Positions 1 to 8,320 of a DNA stretch of 64,000 nt are shown in pieces (the stretch's first letter is position 1; every line of letters begins with the position of its first letter). Origin of the DNA: Rhodococcus sp. G-MC3 (GTDB lineage: Bacteria > Actinomycetota > Actinomycetes > Mycobacteriales > Mycobacteriaceae); the NCBI RefSeq assembly GCF_030063335.1, contig NZ_JASISW010000005.1, positions 1-64,000 on the forward strand. Direction: 5' to 3'. The position numbers and the translations under genes are program-made. Below the pieces are notes generated by a model. It did not search any database. It worked only from the letters and a program-made list of their open reading frames with translations, and had not been told where the DNA came from.

Positions 1-77
1 TCCTTGCGGATCTCGGTGAACATGCCGACAGCGCGTTCACGCAGCTCGGTGGGGTAGTTGCTTGCCGGTCGTGCCAT
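1..77 (-). CDS. IS3-family transposase OrfA, N-terminal fragment cut by window edge
   Basis: The reverse strand from 77 encodes MARPASNYPTELRERAVGMF and continues off the left edge. This is the N-terminus of the small helix-turn-helix protein (OrfA) of IS3-family elements, which binds the element ends and is normally joined to an integrase-fold OrfB by programmed frameshifting. A ribosome site AGGAG lies 9 bases before the ATG. Only 25 codons are visible, so the subgroup and intactness cannot be judged. Confidence 0.75.
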   Translation of the reverse strand, partial: MARPASNYPTELRERAVGMFTEIRK

Positions 78-97
78 GGCTTCATTCTCCTAAGAAG

Positions 98-127
98 TGA
101 AGCCTCCGGACAACCCGGTGCGGTTCA
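98..127. repeat. Terminal inverted repeat of the IS3-type element
   Basis: Read on the minus strand this begins TGAACCGCACCGGGTTGTCC, the TG-start and GC-rich body typical of IS3-family ends in actinobacteria. It lies just upstream of the orfA start, as expected for the left end of the element. Chromosomal sequence resumes at about 128. The other end is outside the window, so a target duplication cannot be checked. Confidence 0.6.
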
Positions 128-174
128 CCTGTCCTCGTGGACCGCGGAAATTGAAATCGAATGTGAGACAACCA

Positions 175-1836
175 ATGCCATCTACTCCGTCGTCCAGTGG
201 TCGTGCCGCAGATCCCGACGCAATGTCGCACCGACAAATCCTCGAAGCCTTGACCGGCCTACTCGCTGCGCTGTTCACGGCTCTTCTCAGCACAACGATT
301 GTCACTACGGCGCATCCAACCATCGTCGGTGACCTCGACGGTTCGCAGACCGTCTATGCCTGGGTGATCACAACGGCCCTGCTTGCCAACGCCGCGTCGA
401 CGCCGATCTGGGGCAAGCTCGCAGACCTCTTCAACAAGAAGGTTCTCGTTCAGGTCGCCATCGTCGTCTTCGTTGTAGGCTCGATGCTTGCCGGGTTCGC
501 GCCGAACATACCGATTCTGTTGACGGCTCGCGTCGTTCAGGGTGTCGGTATGGGGGGTCTGACGGCCCTCGTCATCGCCATCATCGGGTCGATCGTGTCC
601 CCGCGTGAACGCGGGCGCTACTCGGGTTACATCGGTGCAGTCACCGCCGTATCGATGTCGGGCGGACCCATTCTCGGCGGCGTGGTCGTCGACAGTCCGC
701 TCGGGTGGCGCTGGTGCTTCTTCATCTGCGTGCCAGTTGCTGTCGTTGCCTTCGGACTCGTGCACAAGACGCTCCATATCGAGACCGTGCGCAAGGACGA
801 CGTGTCCATCGACTGGCTCGGTGCCCTGCTGCTGACAGCAGGAGTCTCCGTTCTCCTGGTGTGGGTCTCGTTCGCAGGCAAGGCTGGCTATTACGAGTGG
901 CTCTCCCGGGACTCGGCCATTCTTGTCGGCACCGGGGTGTTGCTCTTGGTCGTGACCGTCATCGTGGAGGCTCGTCACTCATCGCCGATCATTCCTTTGA
1001 AGATCGTCACCGAGCGCACGACCGGCCTTGCCATCATCGCGTCCGTTGCCGTCGGTGTCGGGCTTTTCGGCGGCACCACGTTCCTCGGGCAATACTTCCA
1101 GACGGCACGCGAATTCTCTCCCACCGGGGCTGGGCTACTCACGATCCCCTTGGTGTTCGGCATGCTCGTCAGCTCCGTCGGATCCGGACAACTCATCACC
1201 AAGCTCGGACAATGGAAGCCCTTCATTGTGGCCGGCGCGGGTCTCATGGTGGTCGGATTCCTGCTACTCGGCATCGTCGATCACGCTACGAGCCTGTGGT
1301 CTATCGGCGTCTTCATCGCGGTCGTCGGCCTCGGAATCGGCATGTTGATGCAAAATCTCGTACTAGCCGTTCAGAACACGGTCAGCGTGCACGATATCGG
1401 TGCGGCATCGTCCAACGTCGCGTTCTTTCGCACGTTCGGTGGAGCGATCGGTGTGTCCGTTCTCGGGTCGTTGTTGGCCGGCCAAGTGGCCCAGAAGTCG
1501 GCTGCAGGTTTCGCTCAGTTGGGCATCGACGCCTCGGCCGGTGGTGGTTCCTCACTCGACCTCGGGGCGCTGCCGCCACCGGTCGCCGCTGTCGTTCGGA
1601 CCGCCTACGGTGATGCTACGGGGCGAATCTTTCTGATCGCCGGTTTCATCGCTGTCGTGACTCTGGTTGCGACCGTACTCATCCCGAACAGGCCATTACG
1701 CAGAACGATCGACGTCGCCCAGGTGCACGGGGTGGGCGATGAGTTCGCCGAAATCCCATCCTTCGGCCCCGATCGGGTCTACATTGCACCCGAGCCGGCG
1801 GATCGCGAGGGAACTCGTAGCTCCGACGCTCCCTGA
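175..1836 (+). CDS. DHA2-family (14-TM) drug:proton antiporter, MFS
   Basis: About 553 residues of mostly hydrophobic sequence with fourteen predicted membrane spans, the layout of EmrB/QacA-type efflux pumps. Motif A is GKLADLFNKKVL after the second span and the antiporter motif C is SGGPILGGVV in span five. The reading frame is open from 97, but bases 97-127 belong to the IS end, so I start at the ATG at 175; no strong ribosome site precedes it. It converges on the TetR gene at 1859, a common efflux/repressor pairing. The IS lies only 47 bp upstream and may have replaced the native promoter. Substrate unknown. Confidence 0.85.
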   Translation: MPSTPSSSGRAADPDAMSHRQILEALTGLLAALFTALLSTTIVTTAHPTIVGDLDGSQTVYAWVITTALLANAASTPIWGKLADLFNKKVLVQVAIVVFVVGSMLAGFAPNIPILLTARVVQGVGMGGLTALVIAIIGSIVSPRERGRYSGYIGAVTAVSMSGGPILGGVVVDSPLGWRWCFFICVPVAVVAFGLVHKTLHIETVRKDDVSIDWLGALLLTAGVSVLLVWVSFAGKAGYYEWLSRDSAILVGTGVLLLVVTVIVEARHSSPIIPLKIVTERTTGLAIIASVAVGVGLFGGTTFLGQYFQTAREFSPTGAGLLTIPLVFGMLVSSVGSGQLITKLGQWKPFIVAGAGLMVVGFLLLGIVDHATSLWSIGVFIAVVGLGIGMLMQNLVLAVQNTVSVHDIGAASSNVAFFRTFGGAIGVSVLGSLLAGQVAQKSAAGFAQLGIDASAGGGSSLDLGALPPPVAAVVRTAYGDATGRIFLIAGFIAVVTLVATVLIPNRPLRRTIDVAQVHGVGDEFAEIPSFGPDRVYIAPEPADREGTRSSDAP

Positions 1837-1858
1837 CGAACGGCCTCGATCCAGCGCG

Positions 1859-2467
1859 TCACTCCTTGGCAAGGACGTGTTGGATCGCTGGTGCCACGAC
1901 GCGAACAAGGTCGTCGGTGCTCGCCTCGCTCAGTAGTGGTACTCCGATGATGCGACGGCTCGTGACGATGCCGACGAGCATCGATGACGCTAATCCTGCT
2001 CGCAGCGCGGCGTCGGCGCCACCATCGGGGTTCATGCCGTGCAACAAACGGGATTGGATGAAGTCACGCAGTTGTTCCGTAGCGTGTTCGTTTCCGATTG
2101 CGCTACGAAGCATTGCCATCAACGGCTCGGACTCCTCGGGGGTACCTTCCCACGCTGCCAAGTACGCGCGGACCACCCGTTCGCCGAGGTGCGCGTCAGG
2201 GCCCTCGAACGCGATGTCGAACCGTTCGAGAGCTGAGGCCGGGATAGCCATCACGGATGCGAAGAGCTCATCTTTGGATCGAAAGAACTGCATCACTTGC
2301 GAGGCGTCCACGCCCGCGTCGGAGGCGACCGATCGAATGGTGGTCCCCGCGAATCCATCGCGTGCGAACCTGGCGCGGGCAGCGTCGAGCACTGCCTGGC
2401 GTGTGCTTTCGGTTCCCGGGCGTCGCCCGCGTCGGGGCTTTCGGGTCTGGCTCTTCTCGACCGTCAT
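1859..2467 (-). CDS. TetR-family transcriptional regulator
   Basis: 202 residues. A basic N-terminal tail precedes a TetR helix-turn-helix at about residues 20-65 (TTIRSVASDAGVDASQVMQF, then FRSKDELF), and an all-helical C-terminal ligand/dimer domain follows. Its stop is 22 bp from that of the efflux gene. The upstream region holds an AACAACTGTT palindrome at 2498-2507 inside a 21-bp element that recurs before the hydrolase operon at 3599, so it probably represses itself and that operon. The inducer is unknown. Confidence 0.85.
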   Translation of the reverse strand: MTVEKSQTRKPRRGRRPGTESTRQAVLDAARARFARDGFAGTTIRSVASDAGVDASQVMQFFRSKDELFASVMAIPASALERFDIAFEGPDAHLGERVVRAYLAAWEGTPEESEPLMAMLRSAIGNEHATEQLRDFIQSRLLHGMNPDGGADAALRAGLASSMLVGIVTSRRIIGVPLLSEASTDDLVRVVAPAIQHVLAKE

Positions 2468-2491
2468 GGTGCAAAGCTACCGCTGCAATTC

Positions 2492-2512
2492 TATATGAAC
2501 AACTGTTGAGTT
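2492..2512. promoter_or_regulatory. Candidate TetR operator, copy 1
   Basis: The core AACA-AC-TGTT is a perfect dyad. With its flanks (TATAT before, GAGTT after) it matches 18 of 21 positions of the element at 3507-3527. It lies 25-45 bp upstream of the tetR start and, on the minus strand, sits beside TATAGAAT, a possible -10. Binding by the neighbouring TetR is inferred from position and duplication. Confidence 0.55.
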
Positions 2513-2584
2513 CCGCTTCGGTCGGCCGTATCGTCGTCGTGAGCGATGTCTCGAGGTCGCTCGCCGTCGTGGTGGCCTCCAGGG

Positions 2585-2643
2585 TTGACAGTGACGGCAG
2601 TCACGATGGATGATCTAAAACACCCGAATGTTTCGGGTGTTTT
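2585..2643 (+). promoter_or_regulatory. Promoter-like TTGACA box with two stacked palindromes
   Basis: TTGACA (2585-2590) is followed 18 bp later by GATGAT (2609-2614). The spacer contains the dyad GTGAC-GGCA-GTCAC. Immediately after comes a perfect 12-bp inverted repeat, AAAACACCCGAA / TTCGGGTGTTTT with a 3-base loop (2617-2643), ending in TTTT. The hairpin looks like a terminator, but its position over the expected start point also fits an operator. The rest of the 2468-2755 gap shows nothing else apart from the operator at 2492. Confidence 0.45.
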
Positions 2644-2755
2644 CTAGGTGCTGTTGTTGCGGAGAATCGCCCTGCGCCACATGCAGGGAAGCGAAACATG
2701 CGCAGCCTCGGCACATCGACGCACAATTCTGAAATGTGAATGGAGCAGACTCTCA

Positions 2756-3280
2756 ATGAGTGAGTACGAAGACAAAGCGGCAATCATCGAAGTTCTCAAC
2801 CTCTACGCGTTCGCGCTGGACTCCCATCAGTGGGACCTGTTCAACGACATCTTCACCGAGGACGTGAAGGCCGAGTTCGGTCCAGCCAGCGCTGCGTGGC
2901 CGGATGTTGCCAGCCTCACAAGTGCATTCGAAGATTTCCACAAGACGCTCGACACCCATCAGCACACGATGACGGGCCACCTCGTGCATGTCGAAGGCGA
3001 CAAGGCATACACCTTCACGTACGGCAACTGGTTGCTGGTTCGTAAAGCAGCCTTCGGTGGACCGACCTGGCTGGGTTCGGGTTGGTACGACGACGAACTG
3101 GTGCGGACCGACAAGGGATGGCGCATTCGACACCGCATCTCCAAATTAATCTCGTACACCGGGAATCCCGATGTGCCGCAACCGGTCGGCGATCAGCGAC
3201 CAGACCACACCGGGCATGTTCTACGCGAAGCGGTGGAGGCAGGAGACGTTCGGTACTTCAACGCCATCAAGGGCAGATGA
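2756..3280 (+). CDS. SnoaL/NTF2-like fold protein
   Basis: 174 residues from the ATG at 2756, with GGAG about 11 bases upstream. The opening (EYEDKAAIIEVLNLYAFALD), the FNDIFTEDVKAEF strand and later HTMTGHLVHVEGDKAYTF are typical of the cone-shaped NTF2/SnoaL-like fold (SnoaL_4 type). Members include dehydratases, isomerases and ring-hydroxylase beta-like proteins, usually with Asp/His in the pocket. It lies between the TetR gene and the hydrolase operon. Substrate and reaction cannot be told from sequence. Confidence 0.7.
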   Translation: MSEYEDKAAIIEVLNLYAFALDSHQWDLFNDIFTEDVKAEFGPASAAWPDVASLTSAFEDFHKTLDTHQHTMTGHLVHVEGDKAYTFTYGNWLLVRKAAFGGPTWLGSGWYDDELVRTDKGWRIRHRISKLISYTGNPDVPQPVGDQRPDHTGHVLREAVEAGDVRYFNAIKGR

Positions 3281-3483
3281 CGCACTGACGTCCCGGTCTG
3301 CCGTCGCAGGCGCGAATCGCACGGAGACCGTGGATGCGCAGTCGCGGTGGTTGCATGGATGGCTCGGAGCTCCGGCGGCGAACTGCAGATCGCTGATCGA
3401 AGCTACTGAAGTCCAACGTATTACGCGTCCTCGCGTACTCGTTGTAAAAAGATTGCCGACAAGCGCACCATCCCGTTCTCGGG

Positions 3484-3527
3484 TTGTAGACCAGTTTCTC
3501 CAGATTTATATAAACAGGTGTTGAGTT
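3484..3527 (+). promoter_or_regulatory. Promoter and TetR operator copy 2, for the hydrolase operon
   Basis: TTGTAG (3484-3489), exactly 17 bp, then TATATA (3507-3512) make a good sigma-70-type promoter. The core AACA-GG-TGTT (3513-3522) follows directly and would overlap the transcription start about 75 bp before the gene at 3599. The 21-bp block 3507-3527 is nearly the same as 2492-2512 before tetR, so repression by that TetR is the simplest reading. Confidence 0.6.
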
Positions 3528-3598
3528 AATCGTCGATCGGACGTACGCTCGTTGTGGGATCCGAAGGCAAGCGAGGATCACGAGATGAGGAGCTCGAC

Positions 3599-5338
3599 AT
3601 GAGCGAAGACCAGAAGATTTTCGTACCGTCCACTCCGTTGCCGGCAGGCCGAAGTGGAGTGTTGACGGGATTCGATCCGGGTTCTCGGACCTTGGAGGCC
3701 GGATACCGAATAGCACCTCAGTTTCGTTCTCTCCCCGTCGATGTGGTTTTCGAAAAAGATGTCGCTGTCCAGCTTCGTGATGGTGTGACCATCTATGTGG
3801 ACGTGTTCAGGCCGGTCGGGGATGAAAAGGTGCCGGTTATCGTCGCCTGGAGCCCCTACGGAAAAGGGCAGGGCACGTCGCCCAGCGTGATGGGCGTCTT
3901 CGGACTCGTCGGGCTCGAGAATTCCATCGTTTCCGGTCTGGAAAAATTCGAAGCTCCGGATCCGGCGTACTGGTGCGCCCGCGGTTACGCCATTTGCAAT
4001 CCTGACATTCGCGGTGTGGTCGATTCGGATGGCGACAGCGTGCTGTGGGACAGGCAAGATGGCCGGGACTGCTACGACCTCATCGAGTGGCTCGCCGAGC
4101 AGCAGTGGTGCAGTGGCAAGGTTGGCATGAGTGGAACCTCGTATCTAGCGGTGTCGCAGTGGTTCACAGCTGCAGAGCAGCCACCCCACCTCGCTGCGAT
4201 CAACCCATGGGAGGGCGTGAGCGATGTCTATCGCGATCTGGTCCTGCGTGGCGGAATGCCTGACACCGGTTTCGCGCAGCAGCTTCAGGACGGCAGCTTC
4301 TTCGGTAAGAATCAGAAGGAGGACATCCTCTCCGAGGTAGAACGCTACCCACTCATGACCGAGCTGTGGGAGAACAAGATTCCGCAGTTCGACCGTATCA
4401 CCGTCCCGGCGTACGTCGTCGCCAGCTATTCGAACACCCTGCATACCGCGGGAACCTTCCGCGCTTGGCGGCGAATCGCGTCGGACGAGAAGTGGTTGCG
4501 TATCCACAACGGACAGGAATGGCCCGACTACTACGACGAGACCAACGTCGAAGAACTCCAACGCTTCTTCGATCGCTACCTGAAGGGTGAGGACAACGGT
4601 TGGGAGCAGACGCCGAGGGTGCGGTACTCCGTCCTCGACCTCGAGGGCGGCGACACCGTCGGAGTATCGGCAAAAACCTTTCCACCCGAACAGGTGTCGT
4701 CTACAAGGTACTACCTGGATGCGCAGTCTCGTACGCTGCAAGCCGCAGCTCCTACCGTTGCAGCGCTCGCCGCATACGACGTCGATGCCAACCCCAACGC
4801 CGTGTCGTTCATCACGCGCTTCGAGAAGGAGACGGTGATGGTCGGATACCCGAAGGCGCGACTTTGGGTCGAAGCACGCGGCTCCGACGACATGGATATC
4901 TTCGTGCTCGTACAGAAGCTCGACGCGTACGGCACCCCACTGCAGGCATTCACAGTCCCGAACCAGAGCGCGCGAGCGCACGACCTCACGGACCACGGCG
5001 CGACAATTTTGAAGTACAAAGGCTCTGACGGACGCTTGCGGGTCTCCGCTCGCCACCTCGACGACGAGCTTTCTACTCAGGAGGTGCCGGCGCATAGCTT
5101 CGATCGGGTCGAAAAGCTCACGGCAGGTGACATAGTGGAAATCGAGATCGACTTGCTGCCAATCGGTCTCGCGTTCCACCCGGGCGAACAGCTGCGATTC
5201 GTCGTCAGCTCGCGCAATCTTCTGGGAACCTTGATGCCGGGTATCCGGGAGTACGTCGGTGCCAACAGTGGTCAGCATGTCATCCACACCGGTGGAAACC
5301 ATGCTTCTTACATACAACTTCCAGTCCTGTCGAACTGA
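3599..5338 (+). CDS. CocE/NonD-family (S15 X-Pro-type) hydrolase
   Basis: 579 residues from the ATG at 3599, preceded by AGGAG. The N-terminal alpha/beta-hydrolase domain (about 50-350) carries the nucleophile motif MSGTSYLA with Ser181. The C-terminal jelly-roll domain (about 360-579) is the usual partner in cocaine esterase, glutaryl-acylase and X-Pro dipeptidyl-peptidase relatives. Where cocaine esterase has its catalytic His loop, this protein reads WLRIHNGQEWPDYY, so the acid/His pair may be arranged differently. No signal peptide is seen, so it is probably a cytosolic ester or amide hydrolase. It heads a likely operon with the gene at 5384. Confidence 0.85.
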   Translation: MSEDQKIFVPSTPLPAGRSGVLTGFDPGSRTLEAGYRIAPQFRSLPVDVVFEKDVAVQLRDGVTIYVDVFRPVGDEKVPVIVAWSPYGKGQGTSPSVMGVFGLVGLENSIVSGLEKFEAPDPAYWCARGYAICNPDIRGVVDSDGDSVLWDRQDGRDCYDLIEWLAEQQWCSGKVGMSGTSYLAVSQWFTAAEQPPHLAAINPWEGVSDVYRDLVLRGGMPDTGFAQQLQDGSFFGKNQKEDILSEVERYPLMTELWENKIPQFDRITVPAYVVASYSNTLHTAGTFRAWRRIASDEKWLRIHNGQEWPDYYDETNVEELQRFFDRYLKGEDNGWEQTPRVRYSVLDLEGGDTVGVSAKTFPPEQVSSTRYYLDAQSRTLQAAAPTVAALAAYDVDANPNAVSFITRFEKETVMVGYPKARLWVEARGSDDMDIFVLVQKLDAYGTPLQAFTVPNQSARAHDLTDHGATILKYKGSDGRLRVSARHLDDELSTQEVPAHSFDRVEKLTAGDIVEIEIDLLPIGLAFHPGEQLRFVVSSRNLLGTLMPGIREYVGANSGQHVIHTGGNHASYIQLPVLSN

Positions 5339-5383
5339 CCGGTTCGATACAACTACAGCAAACAACGATCGAAGTGAGGCCCA

Positions 5384-6103
5384 ATGATGAGTACCGAACA
5401 GCACCTGAGCGTGGCGACCGAATCCGATCCTTGGGTGCGGTTGGCAGGTGAGGACCGCGATGGCAGCATCGCCGGCTTCGAGTTGACGTCCGCTCGGCGT
5501 GCCCTGTCATTGCTCAAGAGCAAGCTGGGCCGTGACTCGCTGCTCGAACTGTTGAAAAACGAGATCGACGCGGGAACGGCCTTCCTCAGAACAGAAATCG
5601 AACGCTCGGCGGGGGAGGAAGAAACGGGTACCACGACCTTGAATGCTCGCGGCATCACCGCGAACGAGTTCACGACATGGCTGTCGCGGGCGTTCGGCCG
5701 TGAGGACGTACTTATCGCAGGGCACCCGGAGCACTACGCAATCCATGCTGGCAGTGGAGGCGTCAACATCGTCGAGACGCTCGGTGACTACGTCTGCTCG
5801 TTCTACATGCATCCATGGGACGACGCCGCTACAGCTGAGGTCGAGCTCCCTGCCGACGGTGAGGCACCACAGGGTCGCCGGTCTCGGATGGCGCTGGAAG
5901 ACGGGACCGTCATCGGATCCATCTCGAATTCGTTCACAGATGTACCGGGCGGGTTCGTAGCGCGGCTGTCGGTGACGCTACCGGCGACGTGCGGGCCGGA
6001 GGTCATCGAGCACCACCTCGAGCATTTCGCAGTCGAATTCCGCAACTGGATTCTGGCCGCCGTCGCCGAGCAAGTCAGTCCGGTCGGCGCCGTCAGCGCG
6101 TGA
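5384..6103 (+). CDS. Conserved hypothetical protein downstream of the hydrolase
   Basis: 239 residues, with GAGG before tandem ATGs at 5384 and 5387. I do not recognise a family. The sequence is acidic and soluble, with a helical N-terminal half and a C-terminal part suggesting a beta-rich fold (VNIVETLGDYVCSFYMHPW, then FVARLSVTLPATCGPEVIEH). It follows the hydrolase stop by 45 bp on the same strand, so it is likely co-transcribed and under the same TetR control. It may assist or modify the hydrolase's substrate, but nothing here proves that. Confidence 0.6.
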   Translation: MMSTEQHLSVATESDPWVRLAGEDRDGSIAGFELTSARRALSLLKSKLGRDSLLELLKNEIDAGTAFLRTEIERSAGEEETGTTTLNARGITANEFTTWLSRAFGREDVLIAGHPEHYAIHAGSGGVNIVETLGDYVCSFYMHPWDDAATAEVELPADGEAPQGRRSRMALEDGTVIGSISNSFTDVPGGFVARLSVTLPATCGPEVIEHHLEHFAVEFRNWILAAVAEQVSPVGAVSA

Positions 6104-6150
6104 CGATTGCGGAACACTTGCTGCAATGGGCTACGTCGGTGAGACAGATC

Positions 6151-6212
6151 TTGCCGACCAGGGATTCAGCCGCCGATCTGTACAGGTGGGCAGCTGAATA
6201 TTCCGTCGGCAA
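6151..6212. repeat. 62-bp near-perfect dyad element, copy A
   Basis: The two 31-base arms pair from TTGCCGAC / GTCGGCAA at the ends, through ATTCAGC / GCTGAAT, to CTGTACAG at the centre. 23 of 31 positions pair plus one wobble; five adjacent mismatches form an internal loop. The element is in the gap between 6103 and the methyltransferase. A copy aligned without gaps begins at 63950. It has no T-run, so it is not a simple terminator; a REP-like or MITE-like intergenic repeat is likely. Confidence 0.65.
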
Positions 6213-6319
6213 ACGTTGGCGGCCCTGATCCCAATCTTCGCAGCTTGCCGCAGGAAGTCCAGGTGTTTTGGAATTCACTTCAACAGGTATCACTGAGCCG
6301 CCGATGGGAGGACCAATCG

Positions 6320-6949
6320 ATGGGAGGACCAGTGGGTTTGCAACAGCTGGAAGCAATGTTGAGCGAGACCAAGATCGCCGGGGAGCCGTTCGAAGGCGGA
6401 GCAGATCAGACCGAGCTGAACTACCTGGCCGCGCTGGCGGCAAGGCCCGGTACGCGACTGATCTGCGAGGTCGGGTTCAATGCGGGCTTTTCGAGCTGGG
6501 CATTTCTGAATGCGTCACCCTCGACCGTCGTGTACTCGTTCGATCTCGTCGATTATGCCTACAGCGCGGCAGCAAAATCGCACATCGACGAGCTGTTTCC
6601 GGAGCGACACTTCCTGATTGGCGGTGACTCGCATTCCACCATCGCAGCTTTCGCGCAGCTCCACCCGGACATGCGATTCGATGTGATTTTCATCGACGGT
6701 GACCATTCACTGGACGGTGCCCGTGCTGATCTCGCCGACCTGCGGGCGCTCGCTACGCGCGACACGGTGGTGATCATGGACGACGTCATGCCCTGGCTTT
6801 GGTACGGCGAGGGTCCGACATCGGCTTGGCACGAAGCGATCGACGCAGGCTCCATCGTCCACGAGTCCTACTTCCGGGACGGCGAACCCGTCAATTCAGT
6901 TGAGCCACCGGCAAACAGGGCCTGGGCAGTGGGTCGATACCCGGTCTGA
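6320..6949 (+). CDS. Class I SAM-dependent methyltransferase (O-methyltransferase-like)
   Basis: 209 residues from the ATG at 6320, preceded by GGGAGGA. The SAM-binding motif I is ICEVGFNAGFSSWAFL (about 45-60). The acidic strand FDVIFIDGDHSLDGARADL is the hallmark of the Methyltransf_24/O-methyltransferase group. The start lies in a short direct repeat, CGATGGGAGGACCA at 6302 and 6319, which puts a second Shine-Dalgarno-like GGGAGGA just inside the gene. Substrate unknown; the nearest genes offer no clear pathway. Confidence 0.8.
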   Translation: MGGPVGLQQLEAMLSETKIAGEPFEGGADQTELNYLAALAARPGTRLICEVGFNAGFSSWAFLNASPSTVVYSFDLVDYAYSAAAKSHIDELFPERHFLIGGDSHSTIAAFAQLHPDMRFDVIFIDGDHSLDGARADLADLRALATRDTVVIMDDVMPWLWYGEGPTSAWHEAIDAGSIVHESYFRDGEPVNSVEPPANRAWAVGRYPV

Positions 6950-7030
6950 CCGACGTGCTGGAGGCCGCTCGACTATCGAAGCAGCAATAACCGGAGTCCT
7001 CTGACTTCGTCCGGCACTGTTGTCGACAGG

Positions 7031-8179
7031 TCAGCGGGGAGCCAGCCGCCACAGCGAGGTGCTCTCGCGGGATCGTGCAGCGTGGAAGAGATCCTCGGTG
7101 TCGCGGGAGCGAGAATGCGTCGGCGACACCTCCGACCGGCCGAGCACCGCGAGGCCCGCGCGGTCGATCGCGGAGAGTAGATCCTCGCGCGTTGCGAGCC
7201 CGAGAAGCTCCGCCAGATCCGAGATCACCAACCATGCCTCGCCTCCGGGTTCGAGGTGCTTACCGAGACGGTCCAGGAAGGCACGAAGCATCCGATTGCC
7301 AGGGTCGTATATGGCGTGTTCGATACCCGACGTCGGCTTGGTCGGAATCCAAGGTGGATTGCACACTACGAGCGACGCGCGGCCGGCAGGGAAGATGTCG
7401 GTGAGTCGAACGTCGACTCGGTCGGCGAGGCCCAACTTTTCGATATTCTTCTCGGCGCACGCGACGGCTCGTGGGTCCTTGTCCGTCGCGACGACATGGG
7501 CGACGCCGCGCTTGGCGAGTACGGCAGCCAGAACCCCCGTGCCGGTGCCGATGTCGAACGCTGTGGTCGTTCCGGCAGGAAGGGGAGTATCGGCCACAAG
7601 TTGCACATATTCACCACGCAGGGGCGAGAACACGCCGAAATGTGGTTCGATGCTGGCGTCCAGCGCAGGAATGTGAACACCCTTGCGCCGCCATTCGTGA
7701 GCGCCGATGAGGCTGAGCAGCTCACGAAGCGACAACAGTGACGGACCGGCCGCCTCGCCGTAGACCTCGGTAGCAGCAAGTGCGACTTCGGGTGCTCTGC
7801 CGTAGTTCAAGGCATAATCCTGATCGAGTTCGACGAGCAACATTCCGAGGGTGCGTGCGCGCCGCGCCTGATCCTGGCGGTGGAGGTGAAAGTCTTCTGC
7901 GGGAGTCGACGATGGCTTCCGCGGCCGCGGCTCGGCTCGTCGCGTCATTGCAGTGAGCAATTGGCGCGCATTGTTGAAATCTCCACGCCACAACAATGAT
8001 TCACCGAGCGATACGCGCTTGTAGGCGACATCGGCGCTGATGTCGTCACCGATGAGATTAATTACCTTCGGCGCTGGTGCGTTGTTCTCCGAACGCCACA
8101 ATGCCGAGCGTTTCTGCCCGTTCTCGAGCCACTCGACAGTCGTGCCAACGAGCGCGCTGTCGTTTCGGTCGTCGATCAT
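7031..8179 (-). CDS. Two-domain class I SAM methyltransferase with NPPW motif
   Basis: 382 residues. An N-terminal region of about 150 residues with no obvious family precedes a Rossmann methyltransferase domain, motif I AFDIGTGTGVLAAVLAKRG and catalytic motif VVCNPPWIPTKP. The (N/D)PP(Y/W) motif marks transfer to an exocyclic or amide nitrogen, as in HemK/PrmC and the RsmC/RlmG rRNA enzymes. The actinobacterial relatives I recall are lone genes. The start ATGATCGACGACCGAA repeats the ATCGACGACCGAA found just upstream. It is transcribed away from the amidohydrolase cluster. Confidence 0.75.
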   Translation of the reverse strand: MIDDRNDSALVGTTVEWLENGQKRSALWRSENNAPAPKVINLIGDDISADVAYKRVSLGESLLWRGDFNNARQLLTAMTRRAEPRPRKPSSTPAEDFHLHRQDQARRARTLGMLLVELDQDYALNYGRAPEVALAATEVYGEAAGPSLLSLRELLSLIGAHEWRRKGVHIPALDASIEPHFGVFSPLRGEYVQLVADTPLPAGTTTAFDIGTGTGVLAAVLAKRGVAHVVATDKDPRAVACAEKNIEKLGLADRVDVRLTDIFPAGRASLVVCNPPWIPTKPTSGIEHAIYDPGNRMLRAFLDRLGKHLEPGGEAWLVISDLAELLGLATREDLLSAIDRAGLAVLGRSEVSPTHSRSRDTEDLFHAARSRESTSLWRLAPR

Positions 8180-8246
8180 GCGGTCACGAAAGCAGTTCGG
8201 TCGTCGATACTGTCGAGGTAGATCGGCTGGTACACGTGTCCCCTTC

Positions 8247-8264
8247 GGTTGAATTCAGTCAACC
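8247..8264. promoter_or_regulatory. Perfect 6-6-6 inverted repeat upstream of the methyltransferase
   Basis: GGTTGA-ATTCAG-TCAACC, 68-85 bp upstream of the start at 8179. The minus-strand reading includes TTGACT, a possible -35. It is operator-like, but no regulator gene is adjacent. Confidence 0.35.
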
Positions 8265-8320
8265 ACAACCGTGTGGCTCGGTGAACGCTCCCCAAGCTGA
8301 GCCCAGCCACCCTTGTCGTG

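Noticed and set aside
4145..5404. 419-codon minus-strand frame opposite the CocE-type hydrolase.
   Set aside because: Low-complexity Val/Arg/Asp composition, no family motif, and it is fully antisense to a gene with a clear catalytic motif and ribosome site.
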